A stretch of 59,406 nucleotides of DNA, from positions 1-59,406 of the forward strand of contig JAFYYI010000008.1 of the NCBI GenBank assembly GCA_017557665.1. Reading direction: 5' to 3'. Positions 18,217-27,313 of the stretch are shown here, piece after piece; the first letter of the stretch is position 1; each line of letters starts with the position of its first letter. Origin of the DNA: Muribaculaceae bacterium (GTDB lineage: Bacteria; Bacteroidota; Bacteroidia; Bacteroidales; Muribaculaceae). The position numbers were made by a program, and so were the translations under genes. The notes under the pieces are model-generated. The model did not search any database, had not been told where the DNA came from, and saw only the letters and a program-made list of their open reading frames with translations.

Positions 18217-19335
18217 TCACGCATTAAAACGTCGGGCGAGGTAACGACGGACGGGACTGTCATAGAAGCGCCAACAGAGCCATGCCAGCAGGATGCAGGT
18301 GACAGGCAATGCGACGGCTGCCGGCCACACGTCGCCCAACTTGGCGATAGGCACAAGGTCGCCATTGAAGCCGATGTGCGCATAGAAGAGGTACATCAAG
18401 GGATAATGGATTGCATAGAGCGGATAACTCCATTCGCCCAAGAAATGGCCCACGCGGTGCGTAAACCCGTTCATTGAATGCTGTGAAGCACCCAGCCACA
18501 CCAGACACGGGAACACCAGAATAACGCACAGGGCATCGTACAGGCCATTCATCCACGGCAGCAGTTCACCGAATGCCAACGGCAGATAGCCGACCACCAA
18601 AATAACGACACCGCAGCTCCAAAAGGCATTTTTCACCCTCAGGGGTTTAAAGACCCGTGCCATGAGCATACCCACCGAATAGGGGAAAAGCATCCGCACC
18701 ATCCCTGTCCACAAGCCACCATCGGCCATCGTCCAGCCCACTCCAAGATATCCGTCACTCAAGGCAATATGAGCCAGACAAGCGCCCGAGACTGCCGCCA
18801 CCACGGCCAGCCATCGCGTGGACAAGCGCCGCAACAACAGGGCATAGAGGATGTTGCCTATGTATTCAAAGAATAATGACCAGGAGGGGCCGTTCAAGGG
18901 GAAAAGTTCACCATTGCCGCGGACATCGGCCGATGCGCCAGGATAGAGCGGCAACATCAACATGCCTAACAACATCGCTATCATTACCCAACCGATGGAG
19001 ACAGGAGTGCCGTCCCAACGCACGCTGCCCTGAATCAAGAAACAGACGGCCCCGATGAGGGCACCAAGAATCACCATCGGATGCAGACGGATGAGGCGGC
19101 GCTTGAAGAATCGCGCCACCGAGAGGCCTTCCTGCCAACGGCTGTCGTAGGCATAACCGATAACAAATCCCGAAAGCACAAAGAAAAAATCGACAGCCAG
19201 ATATCCATGAGGAACCGGGGACCAATCGAAACACTCGAAAACGTGATACACAATCACGAGCAAAGCGGCCACACCTCGCAAGCCATCAAGGACATCATAA
19301 CGGGGTTTAGCCTGAAAGGTCGCCACGACAAACAA
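18217..19335 (-). CDS. Acyltransferase-3 (OafA/OatA-like) integral membrane protein
   Basis: 372 residues with about ten transmembrane helices. The N-terminal motif YDVLDGLRGVAALLVIVYHV (about 13-32) and the ensuing YLAVDFFFVLSGFVIGYAYD are signatures of the family; the motif His (YHV) is the likely catalytic His. Members O-acylate sugars of envelope polysaccharides or antibiotics; the acceptor cannot be read. It starts three bases after the universal stress protein stop, so the two are co-transcribed. Confidence 0.92.
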   Translation of the reverse strand: MFVVATFQAKPRYDVLDGLRGVAALLVIVYHVFECFDWSPVPHGYLAVDFFFVLSGFVIGYAYDSRWQEGLSVARFFKRRLIRLHPMVILGALIGAVCFLIQGSVRWDGTPVSIGWVMIAMLLGMLMLPLYPGASADVRGNGELFPLNGPSWSLFFEYIGNILYALLLRRLSTRWLAVVAAVSGACLAHIALSDGYLGVGWTMADGGLWTGMVRMLFPYSVGMLMARVFKPLRVKNAFWSCGVVILVVGYLPLAFGELLPWMNGLYDALCVILVFPCLVWLGASQHSMNGFTHRVGHFLGEWSYPLYAIHYPLMYLFYAHIGFNGDLVPIAKLGDVWPAAVALPVTCILLAWLCWRFYDSPVRRYLARRFNA

Positions 19336-19338
19336 GCA

Positions 19339-20442
19339 TTAAACAGGCACGACAAGCATGGGCGTGTCGGTCTGGAACAGCACGCGGTGGGCAATGCTGG
19401 GATTGAACAAGCGCGAGAAGATGCTCGATTTCTTGTTGGGGACAGCGATGAGTTGGACATTCTCGTCCTTAGCGAATTGAGCGAAACTCTCCATAAAGGT
19501 CTTGGCAGCGATGCGCTTGGTCTTGAAGGTGCACTCGGGATAATGCTCACGGCAGTATTGCACCAGTTGCTGCAACGACTGGTCCACCAGGCGACGATCC
19601 TTCTTATCGACCACGGGAATGATGGTCACCTCCACGCCACGCATGTTGAACAGGCGGGCAAAACGGTCGAAGGAAATCAGGTCCTGCTGGATGAGGTTGG
19701 AGAAAAACGACACATGGGTGATGTCGGTCAGGCCCACATCGGGCATGCCGATGGGGACAGTGAAAATGGGGAACTTGCAGGCATCCATCACCTCGCCCGC
19801 CACGCTGCCGATAAGATTCTGACGACGGCGGTTGGTACCGCTGGTGCCCATCACGATGAGCGACACGTCATACTTTTGGGCATAGTGGAGAATCTGTTCC
19901 TCGGGGATGCCTTCGGCCACCTTGGTCTCGATGTCCACTTTGGGGAGCTCGCCCGCGGCGATTTTATCCAGGAGCATTTGCTTAAACTCGTCCATGCGCT
20001 CACGCGCATTCTTCTTGATGCTCTTGAAGTCATCCTCAGGACTCTCGTAGCGGTCGCTACCGAAGGGCAGCGACATCGTGTGGCGCTCGTTGATATAGCT
20101 GTGAAGCAACAAGACTTTGCCACGGCTGCGGCGGGCATACTCCATGCCCAATTTCACCGACTTGAGCGAATACTTGCCGAAGTCCACGGGCAGCAGCACA
20201 GTGCGCTTGTCGCTTGTTACCGTCTCGGGCGACTCGATAATCTGCAATGCTTGTGGCAGGTCGCGCTCACGGATGCGGACCCTGACGCCCGAACCGAGCA
20301 CTTTCTCATCGAGGTTGACATTGTGCAGTTTCACCTCGATGCCTTCTTCTTCAAGCGTATTCTTCAATTCCACCGCACGGTCAAACGTGTGGATGGCGAC
20401 CGTGATCAGTCGGTTAGGGTCGTTGTTGTTCTTGTTGTCCAT
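19339..20442 (-). CDS. Universal stress protein with N-terminal DUF2007-like domain
   Basis: 367 residues. Residues about 10-70 (ITVAIHTFDRAVELKNTLEEE to LPQALQIIE) resemble the small signal-transducing DUF2007 fold. A UspA domain follows at about 78-232 (VLLPVDFGKYSLKSVKLGME; the ATP-loop-like LIVMGTSGTNRRRQNLIGSV), then a second, divergent Usp-like half at about 240-367 (LIAVPNKKSSIFSRLFNPS). The first half keeps a G-2x-G-9x-G(S/T)-like loop. It is likely a cytoplasmic stress or nucleotide-binding regulator and is followed at once by the acyltransferase-3 gene. Confidence 0.88.
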   Translation of the reverse strand: MDNKNNNDPNRLITVAIHTFDRAVELKNTLEEEGIEVKLHNVNLDEKVLGSGVRVRIRERDLPQALQIIESPETVTSDKRTVLLPVDFGKYSLKSVKLGMEYARRSRGKVLLLHSYINERHTMSLPFGSDRYESPEDDFKSIKKNARERMDEFKQMLLDKIAAGELPKVDIETKVAEGIPEEQILHYAQKYDVSLIVMGTSGTNRRRQNLIGSVAGEVMDACKFPIFTVPIGMPDVGLTDITHVSFFSNLIQQDLISFDRFARLFNMRGVEVTIIPVVDKKDRRLVDQSLQQLVQYCREHYPECTFKTKRIAAKTFMESFAQFAKDENVQLIAVPNKKSSIFSRLFNPSIAHRVLFQTDTPMLVVPV

Positions 20443-20543
20443 TGTTTGTGGAGAGTTAGTTTGAAATTAGAAATGAGGAATGAGGGATGAGGAGTTAACT
20501 GACAGATTCCATCTATAATCCATTAACTACTATCAAAGATCTG

Positions 20544-20792
20544 TTATGTGTTCTCCAGAATCTCCAGAGCCATGTCCAGAATCTTGGGGTCGTCAAGCAC
20601 GACAAGTCCGCCATCGGGTCCCGGCTCCAGATGGAAGCCCATATTGGTCCCGAACTCATAATTTGACCCGCCAAAGTAGTTTCTCACCGACTGAACCGGC
20701 AGGTTGAGTTTGTCGGCGATAACGTGGATGGAGCCTTCGGGCAGACGATTCTTGATGCGTCGCAGTTCGTTGAAAGTGATAGTTCTCGACAT
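20544..20792 (-). CDS. Small HTH DNA-binding protein
   Basis: 82 residues. Residues about 5-40 (FNELRRIKNRLPEGSIHVIA, DKLNLPVQSVRNYFGG) form a helix-turn-helix resembling LacI/terminase-type recognition helices. The C-terminal half (GPDGGLVVLDDPKILDMALE) is conserved in small Bacteroidales DNA-binding proteins. Function unknown. It sits between the PAP2 and universal stress genes on the same strand. Confidence 0.75.
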   Translation of the reverse strand: MSRTITFNELRRIKNRLPEGSIHVIADKLNLPVQSVRNYFGGSNYEFGTNMGFHLEPGPDGGLVVLDDPKILDMALEILENT

Positions 20793-20977
20793 AGGCGATA
20801 CTTTATATTATTGTGATGATAAATGCGGTATATCGGTAATTTCTACAAAAATACGACATTTTACCCAAATTACAAAATTTTCCTTCAATAAATAAACAAT
20901 TTCATCTGTCAGCACTCAAAATGAGCCGATGAACATATAAAAGCCGTTGAAATTCAACATCTAACCTGCTAAGGCGA

Positions 20978-21640
20978 TTAAAGGACCTGGAAAAGGGCGG
21001 CCGTGAGCAGGCCGATGACAGTGAGGACCACTGACGAAGCCATAAGGGTGGCGTCGGTGCGGGTATAATTGCCTTCAGAGAGACGGAATCGGCGCTGAAT
21101 CCAACTCATCAGGCACCAAACGAGCCAACCGGTGAGCCAACCAACAAGGATGCCACCAAGGATGTCTCCAGGATAATGCACACCGAGATAGACACGACTG
21201 TAGCATTGTAGCCCTGCCCAAGTGAACAGCGAAATGGCCACCAACCTGTGGCGCATGATGAAAGACAACAGTGTTGCCACAGCAAAGGAGTTGGCCGCAT
21301 GGCTCGAGACAAAGCCGTACAGGCCTCCACGATAGCCATTGATGACATGGACAGCAGATTCCAGCGACGGTTCATGTGTGGGCCGCAAACGCTCCACAAG
21401 ATGCTTGATGAGTCCTGACGACAGCTGGTCGGCCACAATAGTGGCCAGCACGAGCATCACCAGCACGAGCAGGGCATGGCGACGATTCTGATGCAGCAAT
21501 ACCCAGGCCAAAACCAGCACAATCAAGACAGATGACCACTTGGCGGTAAGCATCCACCAGAACGCATCCTGGAATAAATCGTGCAGCCCGTTAACGGTCA
21601 ATAAAGCATCGGTGTCAATATCGTTCAGATATTCAAGCAT
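20978..21640 (-). CDS. PAP2-family membrane phosphatase
   Basis: 220 residues with about six transmembrane helices. The three phosphatase blocks are present: KHLVERLRPTH (KX6RP-type, about 84-94), FVSSHAANSFA (SxH, about 112-122) and SRVYLGVHYPGDILGG (SRX5HX3D, about 148-163). Likely role: dephosphorylation of a lipid pyrophosphate such as undecaprenyl pyrophosphate or lipid A. It lies 49 bases after batE and may be the last gene of the Bat transcript. Confidence 0.93.
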   Translation of the reverse strand: MLEYLNDIDTDALLTVNGLHDLFQDAFWWMLTAKWSSVLIVLVLAWVLLHQNRRHALLVLVMLVLATIVADQLSSGLIKHLVERLRPTHEPSLESAVHVINGYRGGLYGFVSSHAANSFAVATLLSFIMRHRLVAISLFTWAGLQCYSRVYLGVHYPGDILGGILVGWLTGWLVWCLMSWIQRRFRLSEGNYTRTDATLMASSVVLTVIGLLTAALFQVL

Positions 21641-21689
21641 CGGCCACTCTCATCACTATTCTCTATTCATAAATGCACGGCGCAGTTCA

Positions 21690-22460
21690 TCAAATCACTT
21701 CAATATCCTTGGCATTAATCCATGCCTTGTGGCCGCCGGCTGTGGAGACTTGGAGCCACTTGCCATGGGTTTTGTCAGCGACCGAATCAACAATCTCCAC
21801 ACGGGTGCCCTGCTGCAGCTGGAAGGCTTCTTCCTCCTTGTCGCGCGGCTCACGGGGGGCAGTGCTCAAGGTGACACTTTCGGGCATCACGATGGCACCA
21901 TTGCCGCCTGTCGCCTTGTTATAGACGTGGAAAGCCGCCATGTTGGCCAAAATGCTGATTACAATCATCAAGGCTCCGCCAAAGAAACCAATCTTGCGGA
22001 TAGTCACACTGTCCATGAACAGATAGGCCGCCACACCTGCCAGGAAAAGCAGGAAGGTGATGATGGCGATGATGGCCCATGTGTTGCTCGACAGGCGGCT
22101 CACCGTCTGGTCCACCCAATTGCTGAACCACGAGTCGCCGGCATCATCGGGCAACTGCATCTTGCCGCGCACAAATTCCAGGTTGAAGCGCGCGTCGCTG
22201 TTCGACGGATCGAGCAACAATGCCCGTTCGTAGTAGAGCACGGCATGCACGTTGTCCTTGAGGCGATAGTAGGTGTCTCCGATGTTGCAATACAGGTCCG
22301 ATGACACACCCGTCTTCTCGGCTTCCTGCAAGTAGAGTTTCAGCGCCTCGTTATAAAGTTCCTGCTTGTAAGCCTGGTTAGCCTTGTCAATGTTGGCATT
22401 GGCCGCCATGAGAGGCAAGGCCAAGGCGGCTAATATGATGGTGATGATAAACTGTTTCAT
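21690..22460 (-). CDS. batE: BatE: TPR and SH3-domain membrane protein
   Basis: 256 residues: signal peptide (about 1-20), two or three TPR repeats (about 20-120; ALKLYLQEAEKTGVSSDLYC, NVHAVLYYERALLLDPSN), two transmembrane helices (about 137-160 and 166-186) and a C-terminal bacterial SH3-like domain (GTRVEIVDSVADKTHGKWLQ). This order is typical of BatE in Bacteroidota. Its start overlaps the batD stop by four bases. Confidence 0.9.
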   Translation of the reverse strand: MKQFIITIILAALALPLMAANANIDKANQAYKQELYNEALKLYLQEAEKTGVSSDLYCNIGDTYYRLKDNVHAVLYYERALLLDPSNSDARFNLEFVRGKMQLPDDAGDSWFSNWVDQTVSRLSSNTWAIIAIITFLLFLAGVAAYLFMDSVTIRKIGFFGGALMIVISILANMAAFHVYNKATGGNGAIVMPESVTLSTAPREPRDKEEEAFQLQQGTRVEIVDSVADKTHGKWLQVSTAGGHKAWINAKDIEVI

Positions 22461-24283
22461 GACTCCTCGATGGTTGTTTTCTTGCGTTTAACACTCTCCA
22501 ATCGGTCAATGACGCCCGCCGCCTCGTCGAATACGGCGTTCATGTCGTCCGAAGCGAGTTCAGGGGCATACTGTGCAAACTCGCACTTGTCGATGAGGTC
22601 CATCGACTCCTTGCGCAGTTGCTCGTCGATGCCATACTTCTCCAACTCGGCATTGATGTTTTCCTTGCTCAGCTCGCTCACGGGAATCGACAACTTGTCG
22701 CTCATATATCCCCACATGGCGCTCAGCATCTCGGCATAGAAGCCACCCCTGTCGCCACGCGAGGCAAAGCCGCGAGCCGCCTTCAGTCGGCGCTGTGCCA
22801 CCTTGCTGGCTCGCTTGGAGCGCATGCGGCGTACGTCGGCCCTTTCCTTCAATTGCTTGCGGTAATACAGCAGCAAGGCCGTCAGCGCCAACAGCGGCAA
22901 CAGGAACCACAGCCAGTAGGACCAGTTGTCCACGATGTATCCATGTGACTTCTTCAGCCCCAGATCACCGCTCTTGATGGGACGAATGTCCATATTCTTC
23001 ATGCGGTAATGGTTGCTGGGCTGTCCTTCGCCCTTGGCGACGGTCAAGTGACGAGCCGGCACCGCAACAGTCACATATTTTCCAGCATCGGGGTCAAAAT
23101 AGGAGAATTCAGAAGCCGGAATGTCAAACTCCCCGGCGTACTGGGGAATGAACGTGTAATCCATCACGACCTTCCCGCTCATGTCCCCTGCCCCATCGTT
23201 GACCTGAACGTCGGTTTTGGGATCATAGATGTCGAACTGATCGGGGAAATTGATTTCGGGGGCCTTGATATACTTGATATTACCCGTTCCACTGATGACG
23301 TAGCGATAGATGGCAGCGCTATAGGTCTTGAGTCCCGTGGCGGGCTTGAGTTCGGTCGTGACGTTGAACTTGCCCACGGCACCCGTGAACGAAGCGGGCT
23401 TGGGTTCCGGCAAGGGCAGGATGTGTACGGTTGCCTTGTTGCTGGTGACCTTGAGGTTCTTCTCCACCGGATTGGAAATGGTGCCGAAGATGCTCCTAAA
23501 GGTGTCGAACTGCACTACACTCACATCATAGTTACCCGAGGAAATCGTCAGGTTGCCACTCTGTTGCGGGTAGAGGATGCACTTCTTCAAAATGGCCGTC
23601 ATATAGCGCTCGCCATTCAAGGTCTCCACTTTGTTCAGGCTCGGCTGAACGGGAATCTCCTCAATCAGGAAGCCATCGAACGACGGCTGGAGGGTGGGCA
23701 TGAACTGCGAAATCTGATACTTGGTGTAGAGCTTGATGGTACAAACCACAGCCTGCTGTTCATAGACACGCGGTTTGGACATCTCGATGCGGACAAAAAT
23801 GTCCTTGCCGCTGACGTCTTTGTCGGCGCTCTGCGTCATAGGGTCACTGTAGGGGGTGGGAGCACCCGGCGTGTGCTGCGGTTGCTGGCTGGGCTGTTTG
23901 CTGCCAGCAGGCAACACGGTAATCGTCACCGGCTTGGTCGAATAGCGCTTGCCATCGACCACAATGGAGGCTGCACCGATGTGGCACTTGCCCGACTGGG
24001 TAGCCTTGTACATCATCGTGTACTCCTCGGACGTGCTGTGGCTGGATTTGCCGTTGACCCACGACGAGACAGAGCTGTGTGAAACGCTTGGGCCATAGAT
24101 GAGTTTCGCGCCACTCACCTCGGGAGGGGTGAAACTGCTACCCTGTCCATTGTTGAGCACAAACGTGACGTTGAACTTGGTGCCCTCAACGACCTGGCTC
24201 GGCGCATCGACACTGAACGATGCCGCCCGAGCCATGCACACGGTGGCCAAGAGCAGGATTGCTATGTTGATGATTCGCTTCAT
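22457..24283 (-). CDS. batD: BatD oxygen-tolerance protein
   Basis: 608 residues. Signal peptide (about 1-20, ending ARAA), several Ig-like beta domains to about 430 (FSVDAPSQVVEGTKFNVTFV; WVNGKSSHSTSEEYTMMYKA), one transmembrane helix around 455-478 (WLFLLPLLALTALLLYY-like) and a cytoplasmic helical tail (MRSKRASKVAQRRLKAARGF). The family is a periplasmic/membrane part of the Bat complex linked to aerotolerance in Bacteroides fragilis. Translationally coupled to batE by a 4-bp overlap. Confidence 0.93.
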   Translation of the reverse strand: MKRIINIAILLLATVCMARAASFSVDAPSQVVEGTKFNVTFVLNNGQGSSFTPPEVSGAKLIYGPSVSHSSVSSWVNGKSSHSTSEEYTMMYKATQSGKCHIGAASIVVDGKRYSTKPVTITVLPAGSKQPSQQPQHTPGAPTPYSDPMTQSADKDVSGKDIFVRIEMSKPRVYEQQAVVCTIKLYTKYQISQFMPTLQPSFDGFLIEEIPVQPSLNKVETLNGERYMTAILKKCILYPQQSGNLTISSGNYDVSVVQFDTFRSIFGTISNPVEKNLKVTSNKATVHILPLPEPKPASFTGAVGKFNVTTELKPATGLKTYSAAIYRYVISGTGNIKYIKAPEINFPDQFDIYDPKTDVQVNDGAGDMSGKVVMDYTFIPQYAGEFDIPASEFSYFDPDAGKYVTVAVPARHLTVAKGEGQPSNHYRMKNMDIRPIKSGDLGLKKSHGYIVDNWSYWLWFLLPLLALTALLLYYRKQLKERADVRRMRSKRASKVAQRRLKAARGFASRGDRGGFYAEMLSAMWGYMSDKLSIPVSELSKENINAELEKYGIDEQLRKESMDLIDKCEFAQYAPELASDDMNAVFDEAAGVIDRLESVKRKKTTIEES

Positions 24284-24338
24284 TGAAAATTTCAGTTAAC
24301 AATTGCCAGAATGCACATGCCTAAAACCTAGAACCCAA

Positions 24339-25202
24339 TCACCACTTTTTGTTGGTGCGACGGCGCTCGTGGCGCTGCTGTTGAGCCTGCTGGGCGTTGA
24401 TGCGCTGCTGAGTGGCATTCTCACGGTCCTGCATAGCCTTGAGCACCTGCTCGGCATTCTGCTGGCTCATGCCGCCCTGCTGCTGTTGCTGTTTCTGTTG
24501 ATCCTGATTCTTTTGGTCTTGGTTCTGATTTTGGTTCTGTTTATCCTTATTCTGGTCTTGATTGTCCTTGTTTTGATCTTTATTTTGGTCCTTATTCTGA
24601 TCTTTGTTCTGATCCTTGTTCTGATCCTTGTTTTGGTCCTTATTCTGATCTTTATTCTGGTCCTTGTTCTTGTCTTGGTTCTTATCTTTGTTCTTATCCT
24701 GCTCTTGTTTCTTGAGCTGAGCAAGACGCAGGTTCTGACGCGCCTGGTCATCATTGGGGTTGCAGCGCAACGCCTGCTTGTAGAATTCCACGGCTTGGTC
24801 ATACTGCTGTCTACCGTAAGCGATATTGCCCAAGTCATAGGCCGCCTTGCCCCTCAACTGCTTGTCCTGGGCATTCTTAGCAAGATTGGTGAGCAATTTC
24901 TCGGCTTCATTCATCGGGTTCTTCTTATCGTCTTGTGATGCAGTGACGCTGCCCTGACGCATATAAGTCGTGGCGAGGTTGAACTGCGCTTTCTCGCTGT
25001 TGGGATTAGCAGCCAAAGCTTTTTTGTACTCGACCTCGGCCTCGGCATAGCGTTTTTTCTCATACAACTTGTTGCCGTTGCGCAGGCACACACGCTCCTG
25101 CTTGGTCATCTTGGGAGCCTTGCTCTGAGCCATCACAGGCATCGACACGCCCAATGCCAAGGCAGCAAGCATCACCGATGCCACCAGGTGCTTATTTATC
25201 AT
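24339..25202 (-). CDS. batC: BatC: TPR protein with long Gln/Asn/Lys/Asp repeat tail
   Basis: 287 residues from the ATG at 25202, which opens the signal peptide MINKHLVASVMLAALALGVS; the frame stays open upstream inside batB but that part is not signal-like and overlaps the batB coding region. TPR repeats occupy about 35-170 (LYEKKRYAEAEVEYKKALAA, YDQAVEFYKQALRCNPNDDQ). The tail, about 180-265, is a tandem DQNKDQNK repeat followed by Gln-rich sequence. The start overlaps the batB stop by 11 bases. Repeat number is likely variable between strains. Confidence 0.9.
   Translation of the reverse strand: MINKHLVASVMLAALALGVSMPVMAQSKAPKMTKQERVCLRNGNKLYEKKRYAEAEVEYKKALAANPNSEKAQFNLATTYMRQGSVTASQDDKKNPMNEAEKLLTNLAKNAQDKQLRGKAAYDLGNIAYGRQQYDQAVEFYKQALRCNPNDDQARQNLRLAQLKKQEQDKNKDKNQDKNKDQNKDQNKDQNKDQNKDQNKDQNKDQNKDQNKDNQDQNKDKQNQNQNQDQKNQDQQKQQQQQGGMSQQNAEQVLKAMQDRENATQQRINAQQAQQQRHERRRTNKKW
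24480..24710. repeat. In-frame tandem repeat encoding QNKD units in batC
   Basis: On the plus strand, 12-base units close to TTCTGATCCTTG / TTTTGGTCCTTA recur from about 24595 to 24665, with more degenerate copies on both sides. On the coding strand they specify repeated Q-N-K-D. The opposite strand reads as an artificial Leu/Ile/Val-rich frame, which I do not regard as a gene. Confidence 0.9.
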
Positions 25203-26262
25203 GTTGAGTATCATTGATAACAGTGTTTTCTTTTTTGTCCTTTGTGAAGAAATTGTACTTCTTGAGCCACGGATTCTTGCGTTCGAGCAGGAGCAGCAAA
25301 GCCAGCAGCAGCAACAGGGCCAGCGTGGCAAACACGGGGAACTGCTCATCGTGCTGGGTGTAGCTCACAACGGCCAAGTCGCTCTTGGCGAGCTTGTCGA
25401 GAGTCTCCTGCAAGGTCGAAACCGCATCGGCCGCCGTGCCCGAGATATAGACGCCCTTACCGGCATCGGCAATCTGCTGCGCCATCTTCTCGTTAAGGTA
25501 AGTGGTCACCGGCTCACCGCTGTCATCGGTCAAGTAGCCGCCATCCATGGGAATGGGGGCGCCTTTGGTGGAACCCACGCCGATGACATCGACCTGAACG
25601 CCCATCTTGGCGGCATTTTTGGCCGCATCAACGGCATCGTCCTCAAAGTTCTCACCATCGGTGATGATGATGATGACCTTCTGGGACTTCTTACTCTGTG
25701 AAAAGCCGTTCAGCGACATATTTATGGCTGCGCCGATGGCGGTGCCCTGGGTGGGCGCCATGTTGGTGTTGATGCCGTTGAGGAACAGTTTGGCCGACGC
25801 GGCATCGCTGGTCATCGGCATCTGCATATAGGCATTGCCTGCAAACACGATAAGCCCCACCTTGTTGTTGTCAAGGCGGTCAATCAACTTCTGCAGAATC
25901 ATCTTGGCTCGCTGCAGACGGCTCACATCTTGAGGATTGTCGGTGCTCGAGGCATTCATCGAGTTGGACACATCGACAGCGACCATGACCTCGATGCCAT
26001 GCACCTTGTTGGTGGTCTTGCTGGAGCCGGCACGGGGTCGGGCGAGCACCACGATGACCATCGTGAGCAGCAAGAGTTCCAAGGCGAGCCTGATCCACGG
26101 CTTGTAACGCGAGACCTCGGGCATCAATGGCTCTATCGAGGCACGCTTGCCATAGCGCTGCAGTCGCTTGAGGCGGTTGCGACGGTTCCACAGGAACAGC
26201 AGCACCAGCGCCGGCAACAACAGCAGCAGATAGAAATATTGCGGATGAGCGAAATTAATCAT
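25192..26262 (-). CDS. batB: BatB von Willebrand factor A protein
   Basis: 356 residues: an N-terminal membrane anchor region (FAHPQYFYLLLLLPALVLLF and a second helix LALELLLLTMVIVVLA), a VWA domain at about 85-285 with the MIDAS motif AVDVSNSMNAS and the later metal contacts in TQGTAIG and ITDGENFEDD, and a C-terminal helix near 315-335 (TLALLLLLALLLLLERKN). Part of the membrane Bat complex with BatA. Confidence 0.95.
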   Translation of the reverse strand: MINFAHPQYFYLLLLLPALVLLFLWNRRNRLKRLQRYGKRASIEPLMPEVSRYKPWIRLALELLLLTMVIVVLARPRAGSSKTTNKVHGIEVMVAVDVSNSMNASSTDNPQDVSRLQRAKMILQKLIDRLDNNKVGLIVFAGNAYMQMPMTSDAASAKLFLNGINTNMAPTQGTAIGAAINMSLNGFSQSKKSQKVIIIITDGENFEDDAVDAAKNAAKMGVQVDVIGVGSTKGAPIPMDGGYLTDDSGEPVTTYLNEKMAQQIADAGKGVYISGTAADAVSTLQETLDKLAKSDLAVVSYTQHDEQFPVFATLALLLLLALLLLLERKNPWLKKYNFFTKDKKENTVINDTQHDK

Positions 26263-26317
26263 AGTTAGTTTCTAGTTTCAAGTCCCTAGTTTCCAATTGT
26301 CAGCCAATGGCTAAAAC

Positions 26318-27313
26318 TCAAGGGATATGCCTCAATAACGTGTAATCCAACAGCAGGCTGAGTAACAGCAGCCCAAGCAAGAGCAGCGCCCACGGCTCGT
26401 AATGATCCTCGGTGTGGGTAAATCGCTGCACGTCCATGTGGGTTTTCTCCAGCTTGTCGATTTCCTGGAAGATGCTGCGCAACACGCTGCCCGAAGTAGC
26501 ACGGAAGTACTTGCCACCGGTGCGTGAGGCAATGTTCTTCAAGGTTGCCTCGTCGATGACCACAGGCATGCGCTGGTACTGAATGTTACCGGCATAGTCA
26601 ATGGAGACAGGATACTCGGCGGTGCCGTTGCTGCCCACGCCGATGGTGTAAATCTTGATGCCGTACTTCTGGGCGATGTCGGCCGCCGTGTTAGGCGCCA
26701 CGACACCCGTGTTGTTGGAGCCGTCGGTGAGCAGGATGATGCTCTTGCTCTTGGCCTTGCCGTCGCGAATGCGGTTGATGGCCGTGGCGATACCGTCACC
26801 GATGGCTGTACCGTCCTCGAGCGTACCTATTTCGGTCTGCCCGATGGCATTGACCAGCGTGGCGTTATCCATCGTCATGGGCACTTGGGTGAAACTCTCG
26901 CCGGCGAACAGCACCAGACCGATGTTGTCGTGGTCACGGCCACTGACAAACTGTGTCGCCACCTTCTTGGCGCTCTCAAAGCGGTTGGGGCTGAAGTCTC
27001 GAGCCAACATACTGGTCGACACATCAAGGGCGATGACGATGTCGGTACCCTCCACGTCGCTGGTCGACCAGCTGTCCTTACTCTGCGGCCGGCACAGGAT
27101 GATGACCAGGCACGCCAGCGCCGCCATCTTGAGCGCAAAGGAGAAGTGCTTGAGCCACACTTTCCAGCTTGAGCCCATGCCATCAAAGGCGCGTGTCGAT
27201 GACACGTTCATCTCGGGCTCGTTCTTATCCTGGCTATAGATGTACCACGCGATGAGCGGTATCATCAATACGGGCAGCAGCCACAGCCATCCTGGATGAG
27301 CAAGATTTATCAT
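26318..27313 (-). CDS. batA: BatA von Willebrand factor A protein
   Basis: 331 residues: two N-terminal membrane helices (LAHPGWLWLLPVLMIPLIAW; FALKMAALACLVIILC), a VWA domain at about 85-290 with MIDAS motif ALDVSTSMLARD, EDGTAIGDG and LLTDGSNNTG, and a C-terminal helix (WALLLLGLLLLSLLLDYTLL). Its start overlaps the upstream 318-residue gene by four bases; batB follows 55 bases downstream. Confidence 0.95.
   Translation of the reverse strand: MINLAHPGWLWLLPVLMIPLIAWYIYSQDKNEPEMNVSSTRAFDGMGSSWKVWLKHFSFALKMAALACLVIILCRPQSKDSWSTSDVEGTDIVIALDVSTSMLARDFSPNRFESAKKVATQFVSGRDHDNIGLVLFAGESFTQVPMTMDNATLVNAIGQTEIGTLEDGTAIGDGIATAINRIRDGKAKSKSIILLTDGSNNTGVVAPNTAADIAQKYGIKIYTIGVGSNGTAEYPVSIDYAGNIQYQRMPVVIDEATLKNIASRTGGKYFRATSGSVLRSIFQEIDKLEKTHMDVQRFTHTEDHYEPWALLLLGLLLLSLLLDYTLLRHIP

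Noticed and set aside
19081..20490. 469-codon plus-strand frame opposite the universal stress gene
   Set aside because: It spans the end of one real gene and the whole of another on the other strand and shows no domain.
24480..24710. Regular short repeats considered as a CRISPR array
   Set aside because: Units are 12 bases with no spacers, and they encode a protein repeat in frame. No cas genes are in the window.
24303..24938. Plus-strand frame rich in Leu, Ile and Val opposite batC
   Set aside because: It is the complement of the QNKD tandem repeat and the TPR region; its low-complexity hydrophobic sequence is an artefact of the repeat.
25203..25349. Upstream extension of the batC frame
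   Set aside because: It lies inside the batB coding region, is Cys/Ser/Arg-rich in an unlikely way, and the signal peptide begins at 25202.
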